7,984 bases of DNA from JAICLL01 sp035252155 (GCA_035252155.1 DATFDL010000091.1:1-7984), one strand, 5' to 3'. Shown: positions 1 to 6,284, counted from the first letter of the stretch. Notes: generated from the letters alone by a model not told the origin. Translations and numbers: made by a program.

Positions 1-499
1 CGAGCGCCGCATCGTAATTCGGCTCTTCGGCCACTTCCTTGACCGTCTCGGCGTAGACCACCTTGCCGTTGGCGTCGAGCACATAGACGCCACGGGCGAG
101 AATCTTGAGCTCCTCGATCAGCATCCCCCAGTTCTTGCCAAAGCTGCGGTCCTGGTAGTCGCTGACGCTCTTGAGATTGGTGATGTGCTCGGCCCCGCAG
201 AAGCGGTTCATGGCAAACGGCAAATCGAGGCTCATGGTGACGGCGTTGATCTTGTCGCCGAACGCCCCCAGTTGCTGGTTGAAGTTTTTGGTCTGCTTTT
301 GGCAGACGGGCGTGTCGAGCGAGGGTACCACGCTGATGATGGTCGGTTTGCCCTTGAGGCTGGCCGGGGTGACCTCTTGCAACGCCCCGTCGGCGAAGCG
401 GTGGGCCTTAAAGTCGGGGGCCTGCTGACCGACCGTCACCGCGTTGCCGGCCAGGGTCATGGGGTTGCCTTTGAACGTGACGGCTCCGGAACGCGACAT
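1..499 (-). CDS. tpx: Thiol peroxidase (Tpx, atypical 2-Cys peroxiredoxin), 3' end cut by window
   Basis: Thioredoxin-dependent peroxidase that reduces hydrogen peroxide and alkyl hydroperoxides; Gram-negative members may be cytoplasmic or periplasmic. The 166 visible residues begin MSRSGAVTFKGNPMTLAG, the typical Tpx opening. The peroxidatic cysteine is Cys66 in PSLDTPVCQKQ and the resolving cysteine is Cys101 in DLPFAMNRFCGAEH. Their 35-residue spacing fits the family (Cys61 and Cys95 in E. coli). The reading ends in EEPNYDAA, which corresponds to the EPDYEAAL stretch near the end of E. coli Tpx (168 aa), so only a few residues are missing. No signal peptide is visible, so a cytoplasmic location is likely. 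The ATG at 499 is preceded by AGGAG at 508-512, 8 nt away. It is transcribed divergently from the STAS gene. The identification is firm from the two-cysteine signature. Confidence 0.94.
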   Translation of the reverse strand, partial: MSRSGAVTFKGNPMTLAGNAVTVGQQAPDFKAHRFADGALQEVTPASLKGKPTIISVVPSLDTPVCQKQTKNFNQQLGAFGDKINAVTMSLDLPFAMNRFCGAEHITNLKSVSDYQDRSFGKNWGMLIEELKILARGVYVLDANGKVVYAETVKEVAEEPNYDAAL

Positions 500-539
500 G
501 GCAGTTTCTCCTGATGCGGGTAGGCGAATGGAAACAGTC

Positions 540-567
540 AGTATCGCGTTTTCACGTGCGGCATCAA
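540..567 (-). promoter_or_regulatory. Candidate sigma70-type promoter for tpx
   Basis: Read on the minus strand, TTGATG (562-567) and GATACT (540-545) are separated by 16 nt, giving a leader of about 35 nt before the tpx ATG. Both boxes are imperfect. The position in the divergent intergenic region makes it plausible, but it is only a pattern match. Confidence 0.3.
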
Positions 568-628
568 GTAGGCGGGCTTGCTAGCGAAACCGCCCCTGCC
601 GGAAAAGGAGAAAAACCGGCCCGCACGC

Positions 629-656
629 TTGCGGCCTGGCGGCGAACGTTTATGAT
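629..656 (+). promoter_or_regulatory. Candidate promoter for the STAS gene
   Basis: TTGCGG (629-634) and TATGAT (651-656) are 16 nt apart, giving a leader of about 70 nt before the ATG at 734. The leader contains a loose repetition of GATGATCTTG / CATCTTGATGATG (about 653-678). No better pair of boxes was seen between 500 and 733. Confidence 0.3.
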
Positions 657-733
657 GATCTTGTGCATCTTGATGATGGTGGCGGCAGCTCCGTTCATAT
701 CGTCGAGTCTCTCTGGTTGAAGGAGCAACTCAC

Positions 734-1138
734 ATGATTGGCGTCTCGCAAGGCTGGTCGCTTCAGGTCGACCGCGGTCCCGATTGGCTCTTCGTGCGTC
801 CCAGCCCGGAAGGCTCGTCCACCGAAGGCGGTGTTTCCGCCGAAGAAGGCGCTGACGAGTCTTCGCTGGCCGATAGCATCTGGTCGGTGATCGAGCAGCA
901 TTTCACCTACCGCGTGGTGGTGGAGTGCGACCAGCTCGGCCGCCTGACAAGCGCGATGATCGCTCAGCTCTTGGTTTTGAACCGGCGGATTCGCAGCCAG
1001 GGCGGCACGCTCCGGCTCTGCGGGTTGTCTGACTACAACCAAGAAACGTTGCGGCAGTGCCGCGTCGACGGCTTCTTTCCGCAGTTCACAAGCCGCACCC
1101 AAGCGGTCTTGGGCAATCGGCCGTTGCAGCCGCGGTAG
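734..1138 (+). CDS. STAS-domain protein (anti-sigma factor antagonist-like)
   Basis: A 134-aa protein with a single STAS domain in its C-terminal two thirds (about residues 45-128). STAS proteins of the SpoIIAA type bind anti-sigma factor kinases and switch partners by serine phosphorylation. The family core is visible: the beta strand YRVVVECDQL (59-68), the helix start LTSAMIAQLLVLNRRI (71-86), then GGTLRLCGLSDYNQETL (90-106) and the late FPQF segment. Ser73 lies where SpoIIAA has its phosphorylated Ser58. The usual preceding Asp is Leu71 and the following Gly is Ala74, so phospho-control is possible but not assured. Residues 25-45 are an acidic Ser/Gly/Glu-rich linker. AAGGAG at 720-725 lies 8 nt before the ATG. 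No anti-sigma kinase or sigma factor gene is adjacent. The domain call is good; the partner is unknown. Confidence 0.84.
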   Translation: MIGVSQGWSLQVDRGPDWLFVRPSPEGSSTEGGVSAEEGADESSLADSIWSVIEQHFTYRVVVECDQLGRLTSAMIAQLLVLNRRIRSQGGTLRLCGLSDYNQETLRQCRVDGFFPQFTSRTQAVLGNRPLQPR

Positions 1139-1140
1139 AA

Positions 1141-1199
1141 CCGGCCTTGTGGCCGGCCGTAAGCGGTAGTCCCGGCCCTTGTGGCCGGCTGTAAGCCGT
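1141..1199. repeat. Two tandem GC-rich hairpin units after the STAS gene
   Basis: Two near-identical units start 31 nt apart, just after the STAS stop codon. Each begins with a hairpin: CCGGCC-TTGT-GGCCGG at 1141-1156 and CCGGCC-CTTGT-GGCCGG at 1172-1188. Each hairpin is followed by a similar tail (CGTAAGCGGT and TGTAAGCCGT). The stems are perfect over 6 bp. There is no T-run, so they are not classical intrinsic terminators, but they could slow polymerase or protect the 3' end of the STAS mRNA. They resemble short repetitive extragenic elements. Confidence 0.7.
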
Positions 1200-1204
1200 T
1201 GCTC

Positions 1205-1423
1205 TAGGGTGGGACTCGCATTGCTCGGCCCCATACGCAGCAAGTTAAGGTGACTCAAACCCAAACGTCTGTAGGGAACGCCCTCCGTGGCGTTCCGCGA
1301 ACTGCGATTCGACGTCAATTCGCCCCTCACGGAACGCCACAGAGGGCGTTCCCTACAGAGGAAACAGGCTGTCGCCCGCGTAACTTGATGCGTATGGGGA
1401 CTTGCTTCGCTCGGTCCACCCTA
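1205..1423. repeat. Nested inverted-repeat element (outer arms)
   Basis: The outer arms are 1205-1247 and 1381-1423. By hand alignment without gaps about 32 of 43 positions pair. They are perfect at the outer ends (TAGGGTGG / CCACCCTA) and nearly perfect at the inner ends (CCCCATACGCAGCAAGTTA against CCCCATACGCATCAAGTTA). They enclose a second, stronger inverted repeat at 1269-1358. The connecting spacers are almost equal (21 and 22 nt), so the whole is symmetric. The right arm contains the stop codon of the BON gene. I see no transposase and no clear target-site duplication. A non-autonomous, MITE- or REP-like element is the most likely explanation. Confidence 0.72.
1269..1358. repeat. Inner inverted repeat, 29-bp arms with 32-nt loop
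   Basis: The left arm (1269-1297) and right arm (1330-1358) pair at 28 of 29 positions. The arm starts CTGTAGGGAACGCCCTC and ends GTGGCGTTCCG. The 32-nt loop is 1298-1329. In RNA this would be a very stable stem-loop between the converging STAS and BON transcripts, and so could end or shield transcripts from either side. I recall similar GTAGGGAACGCC units scattered through planctomycete genomes, but this is memory, not a search. Confidence 0.8.
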
Positions 1424-1636
1424 CCGCCACTGCACTTCGAGCTGGTTCTCGACCGTCTCGACGCCTTCGACGCCCAGCAGGGCCTCTTGCGCCATCAACT
1501 TTTGATAGTACGAGCGAACCACTCCCCGCAGCACGACTTGCCCCTCGTTGGCTTCAAACCGCAACGTGCGGTGAGGAATGTGCGGGTTGCTGCGTAACAC
1601 CGTGTCGACGCGCTCGGCTAGCTGAGAATCGGCCAT
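1421..1636 (-). CDS. Small BON-domain protein
   Basis: A 71-aa protein made of one BON domain. BON domains occur in OsmY, secretins and channel proteins and are thought to bind phospholipid or other envelope ligands. The pattern is complete: helix LAERVDTVLRSN (6-17), strand LRFEANEGQVVLRGVV (25-40) with the conserved Gly38, helix SYYQKLMAQEALLGVEGV (42-59) and strand ETVENQLEVQW (60-70). I chose the ATG at 1636 because the domain starts right after it. A longer frame runs up to a TTG at 1711, but its extra residues have no domain character. The ribosome site is weak (AGG about 9 nt upstream). No signal peptide is visible, so the protein appears cytoplasmic, which is unusual for OsmY-like proteins but fits stand-alone BON proteins. 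The TAG stop lies inside the nested inverted repeat. Confidence 0.8.
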   Translation of the reverse strand: MADSQLAERVDTVLRSNPHIPHRTLRFEANEGQVVLRGVVRSYYQKLMAQEALLGVEGVETVENQLEVQWR

Positions 1637-1821
1637 GGTCTTGCCTGTCGCTTGGGTCGAAAAAACAGAACAGGTCGGGGGACGCGGCCCCGGCATCTTA
1701 TCTCTCGGCAAATGGCAACGGTGAGTTAAACCGAAGCGGATAGGAAAACACGGATTTCCACGAAGAGCGCGCCGAATCTGCCGACGGTATCAATCGCGCG
1801 AATTCTGCCCGAAAGCGGCCG

Positions 1822-3450
1822 TCATCCTGCCAGCCAGGGCGGCAACTCGCCGGCGGGCGGCAGCTCGATCACGCTGGCGCTGAGAATGTCGGGATGGGCC
1901 AGGACTTCGTCGAGCGCGGCGGCCGGCGGGCGACTGTCGAGGTTCAACACGCCGATGGCGTCGCCGCCCGGATGAGCGCTGGCCCGGCCCACCGCCATCT
2001 GGGCGATGTTCACCCGGTGCTGCCCGAAGATCGTGCCGACTTTACCGATAATGCCGGGCACGTCGCGGTGCGTGAAGATCATCAACGTGCCGTCCAGATA
2101 GGCGTCGAGCCGATAGTCGGCCATCTGCACCAGGCGGGCCATTTTATGCCCGAAGAACGTGCCCGCCGCTTTATAGGTGCGCGACTGCGTGACCAGCTCG
2201 GCCACGATCACTGAGTTGAAGGCCCCGCGGTCGGTGGTCGATTGTTCCGAGAGCTCGATGCCGCGTTCACGCAGCAGTACCTCGGCGTTGACAAAGTTGA
2301 CCTCGTCTTCGAGCGAGTGCTGCAACAGCCCGGCGGCCACGGTGGCCGTGAGCAGCTTGGTGTCTTTGCCCGACACTTCGCCGCGATAGGTCAGCCGGCA
2401 GGCCCGGGCGGGCGTGCGGTCGAGTTGGGCCAATAGCAGCCCCAGCCGATAGGCGACATCGAGATAATCGCGCAGGCTCTCCAGCATCTTCGGGTCGAGC
2501 GAGGGCACGTTGACGGCGTGCCGGATGGCGCCGGTGGTAAGAAAGTCGATCAGCAACTGGGCGCCTTCGGCCGCCACTTGGGTCTGGGCCTCTTCGGTGC
2601 TGGCGCCCAGGTGCGGGGTGCAGAGCACGTTCGGCAGGCCGAAGAGCGGGCTGTTGTTGCACGGTTCGGCTGCATAAACGTCGAGCGCCACGCCGCCCAA
2701 GCGGCCGCTTTTCAGGCCTTCGAGCAAGGCCGCTTCGTCATAGATGCCGCCCCGCGCGCAATTGATCAGCCGCGCCCCCGGCCGCAGCATGCCGATCTCT
2801 TTCGAGCCGATCAGGTTCCGCGTTTCGGGCGTCAGCGGCGTATGGACCGTCAGGTAATCGACGTGCGGCAGCATGTCGTTGACGGTGGCGAACATTTCGA
2901 CGCCCAGCTCCTTGGCCCGCTGCTCGGTGACGAACGGGTCGTAGCCAAGCACGCGCATCTCGAAAGCGCGGCAGCGGACGGCCACGGCCTGGCCGATGCG
3001 TCCCAGGCCGACGATGCCGATAGTTTTGTCGGCCAACTGAGCGCCCATGTAGCGGTTTCGCTCCCACCGGCCCTCGATCAGGCTTTGGTTGGCGGGGGCG
3101 ATGTTGCGCGACAGCGCCATCATCATGGCGATGGTGTGCTCGGCCGTGCTCAGGGTGTTGCCGGCGGGCGTGTTCATCACCACGATGCCCAGCCGGGTGG
3201 CGGCGACCTTGTCGATGTTGTCGGTGCCGACGCCGGCCCGCACGATGGCCTTCAGGCGGCGATTGCCCGCCAGGCTTTCGGCCGTGATTATGACGCCGCT
3301 GCGCAGAATGGCGCCGTCGGCCTCGGCCAAGGCCGTCCGCAGCTCTTCGCCCGCCAGGCCGATGCGCACCTCATGCTCGATGCCCGCCGCACCGGCGAGC
3401 AAATCGAGTCCCTCGCGGGCAAGGGTGTCTAAGACAATGACGCGGGGCAT
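1822..3450 (-). CDS. serA: D-3-phosphoglycerate dehydrogenase
   Basis: Oxidises 3-phosphoglycerate to 3-phosphohydroxypyruvate with NAD+, the first step of serine synthesis in the cytoplasm. The 542 aa match the long SerA form. The order is: substrate-binding half (1-95, with RAGVGTDNID at 71-80), Rossmann domain (about 100-285, GLGRIG at 148-153), return to the substrate domain, ASB domain (about 315-445) and C-terminal ACT domain (about 455-530). The catalytic residues Arg233 (NCARGG), Glu262 (AAEP) and His280 (PHLGAS) are all present. The ACT domain suggests allosteric control, usually by serine. The start at 3450 gives MPRVIVLDTLAREG, the normal family N-terminus. An in-frame GTG at 3543 would add 31 residues with no family similarity. 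The ribosome site is weak. The 122-bp gap upstream suggests its own transcript, though the next genes upstream run in the same direction. Confidence 0.96.
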   Translation of the reverse strand: MPRVIVLDTLAREGLDLLAGAAGIEHEVRIGLAGEELRTALAEADGAILRSGVIITAESLAGNRRLKAIVRAGVGTDNIDKVAATRLGIVVMNTPAGNTLSTAEHTIAMMMALSRNIAPANQSLIEGRWERNRYMGAQLADKTIGIVGLGRIGQAVAVRCRAFEMRVLGYDPFVTEQRAKELGVEMFATVNDMLPHVDYLTVHTPLTPETRNLIGSKEIGMLRPGARLINCARGGIYDEAALLEGLKSGRLGGVALDVYAAEPCNNSPLFGLPNVLCTPHLGASTEEAQTQVAAEGAQLLIDFLTTGAIRHAVNVPSLDPKMLESLRDYLDVAYRLGLLLAQLDRTPARACRLTYRGEVSGKDTKLLTATVAAGLLQHSLEDEVNFVNAEVLLRERGIELSEQSTTDRGAFNSVIVAELVTQSRTYKAAGTFFGHKMARLVQMADYRLDAYLDGTLMIFTHRDVPGIIGKVGTIFGQHRVNIAQMAVGRASAHPGGDAIGVLNLDSRPPAAALDEVLAHPDILSASVIELPPAGELPPWLAG

Positions 3451-3572
3451 GAGGGCAGGCGGCTCGGAGAAGCAAGAGTCGTTTACAATCGATTGGCTCG
3501 ACGAGCGAGAAGTGTACCCCTTTGGTCGAAGCAAGCCAAGCACCCTGGCAGGGAGCGATCAGCGACCTGCGC

Positions 3573-3791
3573 TCATTTCGAACGCGCCCGCACGCGTCGC
3601 TTATTGGAGCCGGCGGCTCGCAAACCGTCTCGGACCAAGAGGAGCGTCTCGATCTCTGCCTTATTCCGCGGCGTGGCGCGATTGGCCTTGCTGATCTCCT
3701 CCTCCATCCAAACAGCCGGGTCAATGCCCGCCTTAGCACACGCTTTCACGATGCCCGCGCGGATCTCGCTTAGCTTTTTCTTGCCGATCAT
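3573..3791 (-). CDS. Small charged protein coupled to the HExxH metallopeptidase gene
   Basis: A 72-aa protein I do not recognise. It is predicted to be mostly helical: a lysine-rich start (MIGKKKLSEI), a segment AGIDPAVWMEEEISKANR (21-38), a helix KAEIETLLLVRDGLRAAG (44-61) and a strongly basic tail SNKRRVRARSK (62-72), which could bind nucleic acid or an acidic partner. It has no signal peptide, membrane segment or cysteine pair. The start is convincing: the ATG at 3791 overlaps the upstream stop by 4 nt (ATGA), and GGAG lies 8 nt upstream inside the preceding gene. Tight coupling implies that it works with the metallopeptidase, perhaps as substrate, regulator or partner. Its size is in the range of an antitoxin, but no known antitoxin fold is evident. 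Confidence 0.68.
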   Translation of the reverse strand: MIGKKKLSEIRAGIVKACAKAGIDPAVWMEEEISKANRATPRNKAEIETLLLVRDGLRAAGSNKRRVRARSK

Positions 3792-4279
3792 CGAAGGTGC
3801 TCCAATAACGCCCGGAGCTCCTTCACGAGCCCCGTCGCTTCAGTTACCGTCAACCCGCATTGTAACGCCTCGCCGAGCGCCTTGAGAACTAAGGATTGCC
3901 TATCGCGATCATCTTCCGCGAGCCAGGATCCGGCGAGCGACGCCAACACTTCCTCGGTGGCAGGCGCGACCTTCCCGCCTAGGAAGTCTTGGAGCTGCTT
4001 GTTCCGGCAGACAATCTGGTGGCCGCGCTCATGCGCGATCACCGCTTCGAGCGAGAAATCGTCGGGGTCGGCGTCGCGCAAAAACGCCTCCGCGTCGACA
4101 ACCAGCGAATCTTGTTCTCGAGCCGATCCCAAACCAAACTGGGCCCCTCCGCTCCCCGTAAACTCGTGTCGGTATTCAATCCGTCCCACAAATCCGTACG
4201 CGCGCGCAATCCGACGGACGCGATGAAGTCGCGATTTGCGCTCGGCAGACGAAATTGCGGGAGGGCCTTTCGATGGCAT
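3788..4279 (-). CDS. Putative HExxH zinc metallopeptidase, ImmA/IrrE-like
   Basis: A 163-aa protein with a zinc-peptidase signature: HERGH at 83-87 in SLEAVIAHERGHQIV, preceded by a strand (DSLVVDAEAFL, 58-68). About 22 residues later comes EEVLASLAGSWLAED (109-123), which resembles the third-ligand helix (E..A..FA..LL) of ImmA/IrrE-type peptidases. Those enzymes cut repressors or act in stress and toxin-antitoxin modules. No helix-turn-helix domain is fused. Residues 10-30 are basic (ERKSRLHRVRRIARAYG). No signal peptide is seen, so it is likely cytoplasmic. The ATG at 4279 was chosen because it leaves a leader of about 47 nt after a possible -10 box at 4333-4338; a GTG at 4315 would add 12 residues. 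It overlaps the next gene by ATGA. The metallopeptidase motif is clear; the ImmA/IrrE assignment is tentative. Confidence 0.72.
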   Translation of the reverse strand: MPSKGPPAISSAERKSRLHRVRRIARAYGFVGRIEYRHEFTGSGGAQFGLGSAREQDSLVVDAEAFLRDADPDDFSLEAVIAHERGHQIVCRNKQLQDFLGGKVAPATEEVLASLAGSWLAEDDRDRQSLVLKALGEALQCGLTVTEATGLVKELRALLEHLR

Positions 4280-4331
4280 CCGAGTTTCCCATGAGCCGCA
4301 TGTACCGCCTCGCACCCACGTGGCTTAGTCA

Positions 4332-4340
4332 TGTTATAAT
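4332..4340 (+). promoter_or_regulatory. Extended -10 promoter (TGTTATAAT)
   Basis: TGTTATAAT is an exact extended -10 element (TGnTATAAT); such promoters need little or no -35 box, and none is seen here. Transcription would begin near 4347 and lead into the short frame with a GTG start at 4396. The surrounding sequence is GC-rich, so the motif stands out. Confidence 0.45.
4333..4338 (-). promoter_or_regulatory. Possible -10 box for the metallopeptidase pair
   Basis: On the minus strand the same AT-rich patch reads TATAAC. It would give a transcript starting around 4326, 47 nt before the ATG at 4279. A -35 box at 17 nt is poor (GGTGCA). If real, it overlaps the plus-strand -10 box, so the two transcripts would compete for the same site. 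Confidence 0.25.
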
Positions 4341-4395
4341 CGACCAGTGCCCGCATGCACCGTTGACTTGGATCAGCTTTGCGAGGAAATCAACT

Positions 4396-4620
4396 GTGGC
4401 TAGTCAGTCGAGGCTACACTGGCCATGCTTCAAAGCCCGCGAGGCGGCCATCGTCCGGAATCTGCTCGAGCACGGACGGTGCGCCGTCATCGTTCTCGGC
4501 CGAGGGCACGATCTCTCAGAAGAAATCCGAAAGCAAAGTGGCGGCCGGTGTGAGTATCTCAAAGTCACGCCGCGGAACATTCCGCAACCCTCCACGGACT
4601 GGCCACCGATCCGTCGCTAA
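4396..4620 (+). pseudogene. Short frame, likely C-terminal remnant of a larger gene
   Basis: The 74-residue frame contains a stretch that reads like genuine protein: AREAAIVRNLLEHGRCAVIVLG (14-35) followed by GHDLSEEIRKQSGG and CEYLKVTP. The helix, the hydrophobic strand and the Gly-His-Asp turn recall the C-terminal end of TraB/ChaN-like domains (N..M...L...G..VVVLG..H). I also recall similar REAA...HG..AV.VLG.AHDL strings in longer planctomycete proteins. No matching N-terminal part is found upstream in any frame, which points to a truncated remnant. Against that, an extended -10 box lies upstream and GAGG (4383-4386) sits 9 nt before the GTG, so a short expressed gene is possible. The frame continues upstream without stop to 4255, but that part overlaps the metallopeptidase gene and looks like shadow. 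Confidence 0.42.
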
Positions 4621-4689
4621 GTTGACCGGTCGCCGGCGGCCTGAACCTGCCAGCCGGCCTGGACGGGTGCTGCACCCCAAAAGTGCGGT

Positions 4690-4695
4690 TATAAT
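4690..4695 (+). promoter_or_regulatory. -10 box upstream of the sulfatase gene
   Basis: A perfect TATAAT, giving a leader of about 35 nt before the ATG at 4738. No good -35 box lies at the usual distance and there is no TGn extension. Its context, GTTATAATC, is the same as in the promoter near 4335. Confidence 0.45.
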
Positions 4696-4737
4696 CATCA
4701 TCGCTCATTTATTTGCCCGGCCGACCGAGGTGCTACG

Positions 4738-6168
4738 ATGATTCGCCATTGGCTGCTTTCCTTGACATTGCTTCTCTTGGCGGCGCCCGCGGCGCTGGCG
4801 GCGGATCGGGACGGGGCGCGGAAACCAAATGTGTTGTTCATCGCGGTCGATGATCTCAACCACTGGGTCGGGCATCTACAGCGCAACCCGCAGACGCGCA
4901 CGCCCAATATCGATCGCCTGGCGGCCCAGGGCGTCACGTTTACCAGGGCCTATTGCGCCGCGCCCGTCTGCAATCCGTCGCGGGCCGCCTTGATGTCGGG
5001 ACTGCGGCCCAGCACCAGCGGCGTCTACGACAACGCCCAAGACTGGAAGCCGGTCATCGGCAAAGAGCTCACGCTGACCACGCAGTTTTTGCAGGCGGGT
5101 TACAACGTCTACGGGGCCGGCAAAATCTACCACGCCAGCGCGCATCGCGAGGGCGAATGGACCGACTATTTCACGCCCCGCGGCGGCGGCGGTCTCAAGC
5201 GCCATCCCTCCGCGGCCGACGAAGGTGTCGGCGGCATCAAGTTCTATCCGCTGGCGAACAGCGATGAAGAGCTGCCGGATTACAAGGCAGTCAGCTACGG
5301 TCTGGAAAAACTGCAAGCGAAGCACGACAAGCCGTTTTTTCTGGCGATCGGTCTGGTCAAGCCGCACATGCCGTTCAGCGTGCCGAAAAAATACTTCGAC
5401 CAATTCCCGTTGGAGACGATCGAGCTGCCGCCGTATCGCGCAGAAGATCTCGACGACGTGCCCGCCGCCGGCATAAAGATGGCCAAGCCCGGCGGCGACC
5501 ACGCCCAGATACTCGCCTCGGGCCGCTGGAAGGAAGCCGTGCGGGCTTACCTGGCCACGATCGCTTTTTGCGACGCGATGGTCGGCCGGCTGCTCGACGG
5601 GCTGGACAAATCGCCCCACCGCGACAACACGATCGTCGTCTTTTGGGGCGACCACGGCTGGCATCTGGGAGAGAAGCACCATTGGCGCAAGTTCGCCTTG
5701 TGGGAAGAGTCGACGCGGGCGCCGCTCGTGTGGGTCATGCCCGGCGTGACGACTCCGGGCGGCGTTTGTCGCCGGCCGGTCGACTTCATGAGCATTTATC
5801 CCACGCTTTGCGAGCTAGCCGGCATCGCCATTCCCAAGCATGTCGAAGGGCCGAGCCTGCGCGCCTTGCTCGCCGATCCAGACTCAGCGTGGCAGCGTCC
5901 GGCGTTGACCACCTTTCACCGCGACAACCACAGCCTGCGAAACCAGCGATGGCGTTACATCCGCTATGCCGACGGCGGCGAAGAGCTTTACGACCACGAC
6001 GCCGACGACTACGAGTGGACCAACCTGGCGGCCGATCCGAAATCTCAAGCGGTCAAGGCCGAGTTGGCCGAGTGGTTTCCCAAGGTGAACCACGCGGAGC
6101 TTCCGCGCGACGCGCAGACGAAGCGTCCGGGCGGACGACGCAGAGGCGCGGCCGTGGGTGCGCGATGA
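4738..6168 (+). CDS. Secreted type I sulfatase, iduronate-2-sulfatase-like
   Basis: Hydrolyses sulfate esters, most likely on a sulfated polysaccharide; the substrate cannot be read from the sequence. The 476-aa protein begins with a signal peptide (hydrophobic LLSLTLLLLAAPAALA at 6-21, cleavage near AADRD), so it is exported. The sulfatase fold follows: VDDLNHW (37-43) with metal-binding Asp38/Asp39, TPNIDRLAAQG (55-65), the formylglycine motif CNPSR with Cys78 and Arg82, GAGKIYH (126-132) with Lys129, LVKPHMPF (206-213), and WGDHGWHLGEKHHWRK (303-318) with metal-binding Asp305/His306 and Lys313. YDNAQDW after the active site and the KPHMPF/HHWRKF strings favour the iduronate-2-sulfatase-like group. 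The Cys-type motif needs formylglycine conversion, but no maturase gene is in the window. The tail (461-476) is basic and probably unstructured. GAGGTG (4727-4732) precedes the ATG. No neighbouring SusCD or glycosidase genes are present. Confidence 0.93.
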   Translation: MIRHWLLSLTLLLLAAPAALAADRDGARKPNVLFIAVDDLNHWVGHLQRNPQTRTPNIDRLAAQGVTFTRAYCAAPVCNPSRAALMSGLRPSTSGVYDNAQDWKPVIGKELTLTTQFLQAGYNVYGAGKIYHASAHREGEWTDYFTPRGGGGLKRHPSAADEGVGGIKFYPLANSDEELPDYKAVSYGLEKLQAKHDKPFFLAIGLVKPHMPFSVPKKYFDQFPLETIELPPYRAEDLDDVPAAGIKMAKPGGDHAQILASGRWKEAVRAYLATIAFCDAMVGRLLDGLDKSPHRDNTIVVFWGDHGWHLGEKHHWRKFALWEESTRAPLVWVMPGVTTPGGVCRRPVDFMSIYPTLCELAGIAIPKHVEGPSLRALLADPDSAWQRPALTTFHRDNHSLRNQRWRYIRYADGGEELYDHDADDYEWTNLAADPKSQAVKAELAEWFPKVNHAELPRDAQTKRPGGRRRGAAVGAR

Positions 6169-6284
6169 AAAGACCTCGATGTTTGCCTGAACGGCACTAA
6201 AGACGAACGAAGACGCCCATCCTTTTCACTGTGCCGCTCCAATCTGGGAAGAAGGACTGACTTCGACCGATTTGGCAGGTGTCG

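Noticed and set aside
185..514. Plus-strand frame of 109 codons
   Set aside because: Antisense shadow of tpx; the minus-strand frame carries the full Tpx cysteine signature.
514..720. Plus-strand frame of 68 codons with a hydrophobic, Met-rich C-terminal part, ending just before the STAS gene
   Set aside because: No ribosome site, arginine-rich non-domain N-terminus, and it spans the divergent promoter region. The hydrophobic run comes from the ATGATG/CTTGATG repetition.
695..1330. Minus-strand frame of 211 codons over the STAS gene
   Set aside because: Crosses the hairpins and the inverted repeat, shows no domain, and opposes a clear STAS coding frame.
1205..1423. The inverted repeats as a CRISPR array or a full insertion sequence
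   Set aside because: Arms are inverted and nested, not regularly spaced direct repeats, and there is no transposase frame or visible target duplication.
2518..3432. Plus-strand frame of 304 codons
   Set aside because: Antisense shadow of serA, rich in His/Gln/Gly as expected for a complementary GC-rich frame; serA has every catalytic residue.
3451..3543. N-terminal extension of SerA from a GTG at 3543
   Set aside because: The 31 added residues have no family similarity, while MPRVIVLDTL at 3450 is the expected N-terminus.
4344..4400. Tiny plus-strand frame of 18 codons starting GTG just after the extended -10 box
   Set aside because: Too close to the predicted transcript start to have a ribosome site, and no recognisable sequence; a leader peptide cannot be supported.
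4876..5682. Minus-strand frame of 268 codons
   Set aside because: Antisense shadow of the sulfatase gene.
5568..6200. Plus-strand frame of 210 codons in another frame of the sulfatase
   Set aside because: Extremely Arg-rich composition typical of an off-frame reading of GC-rich DNA.
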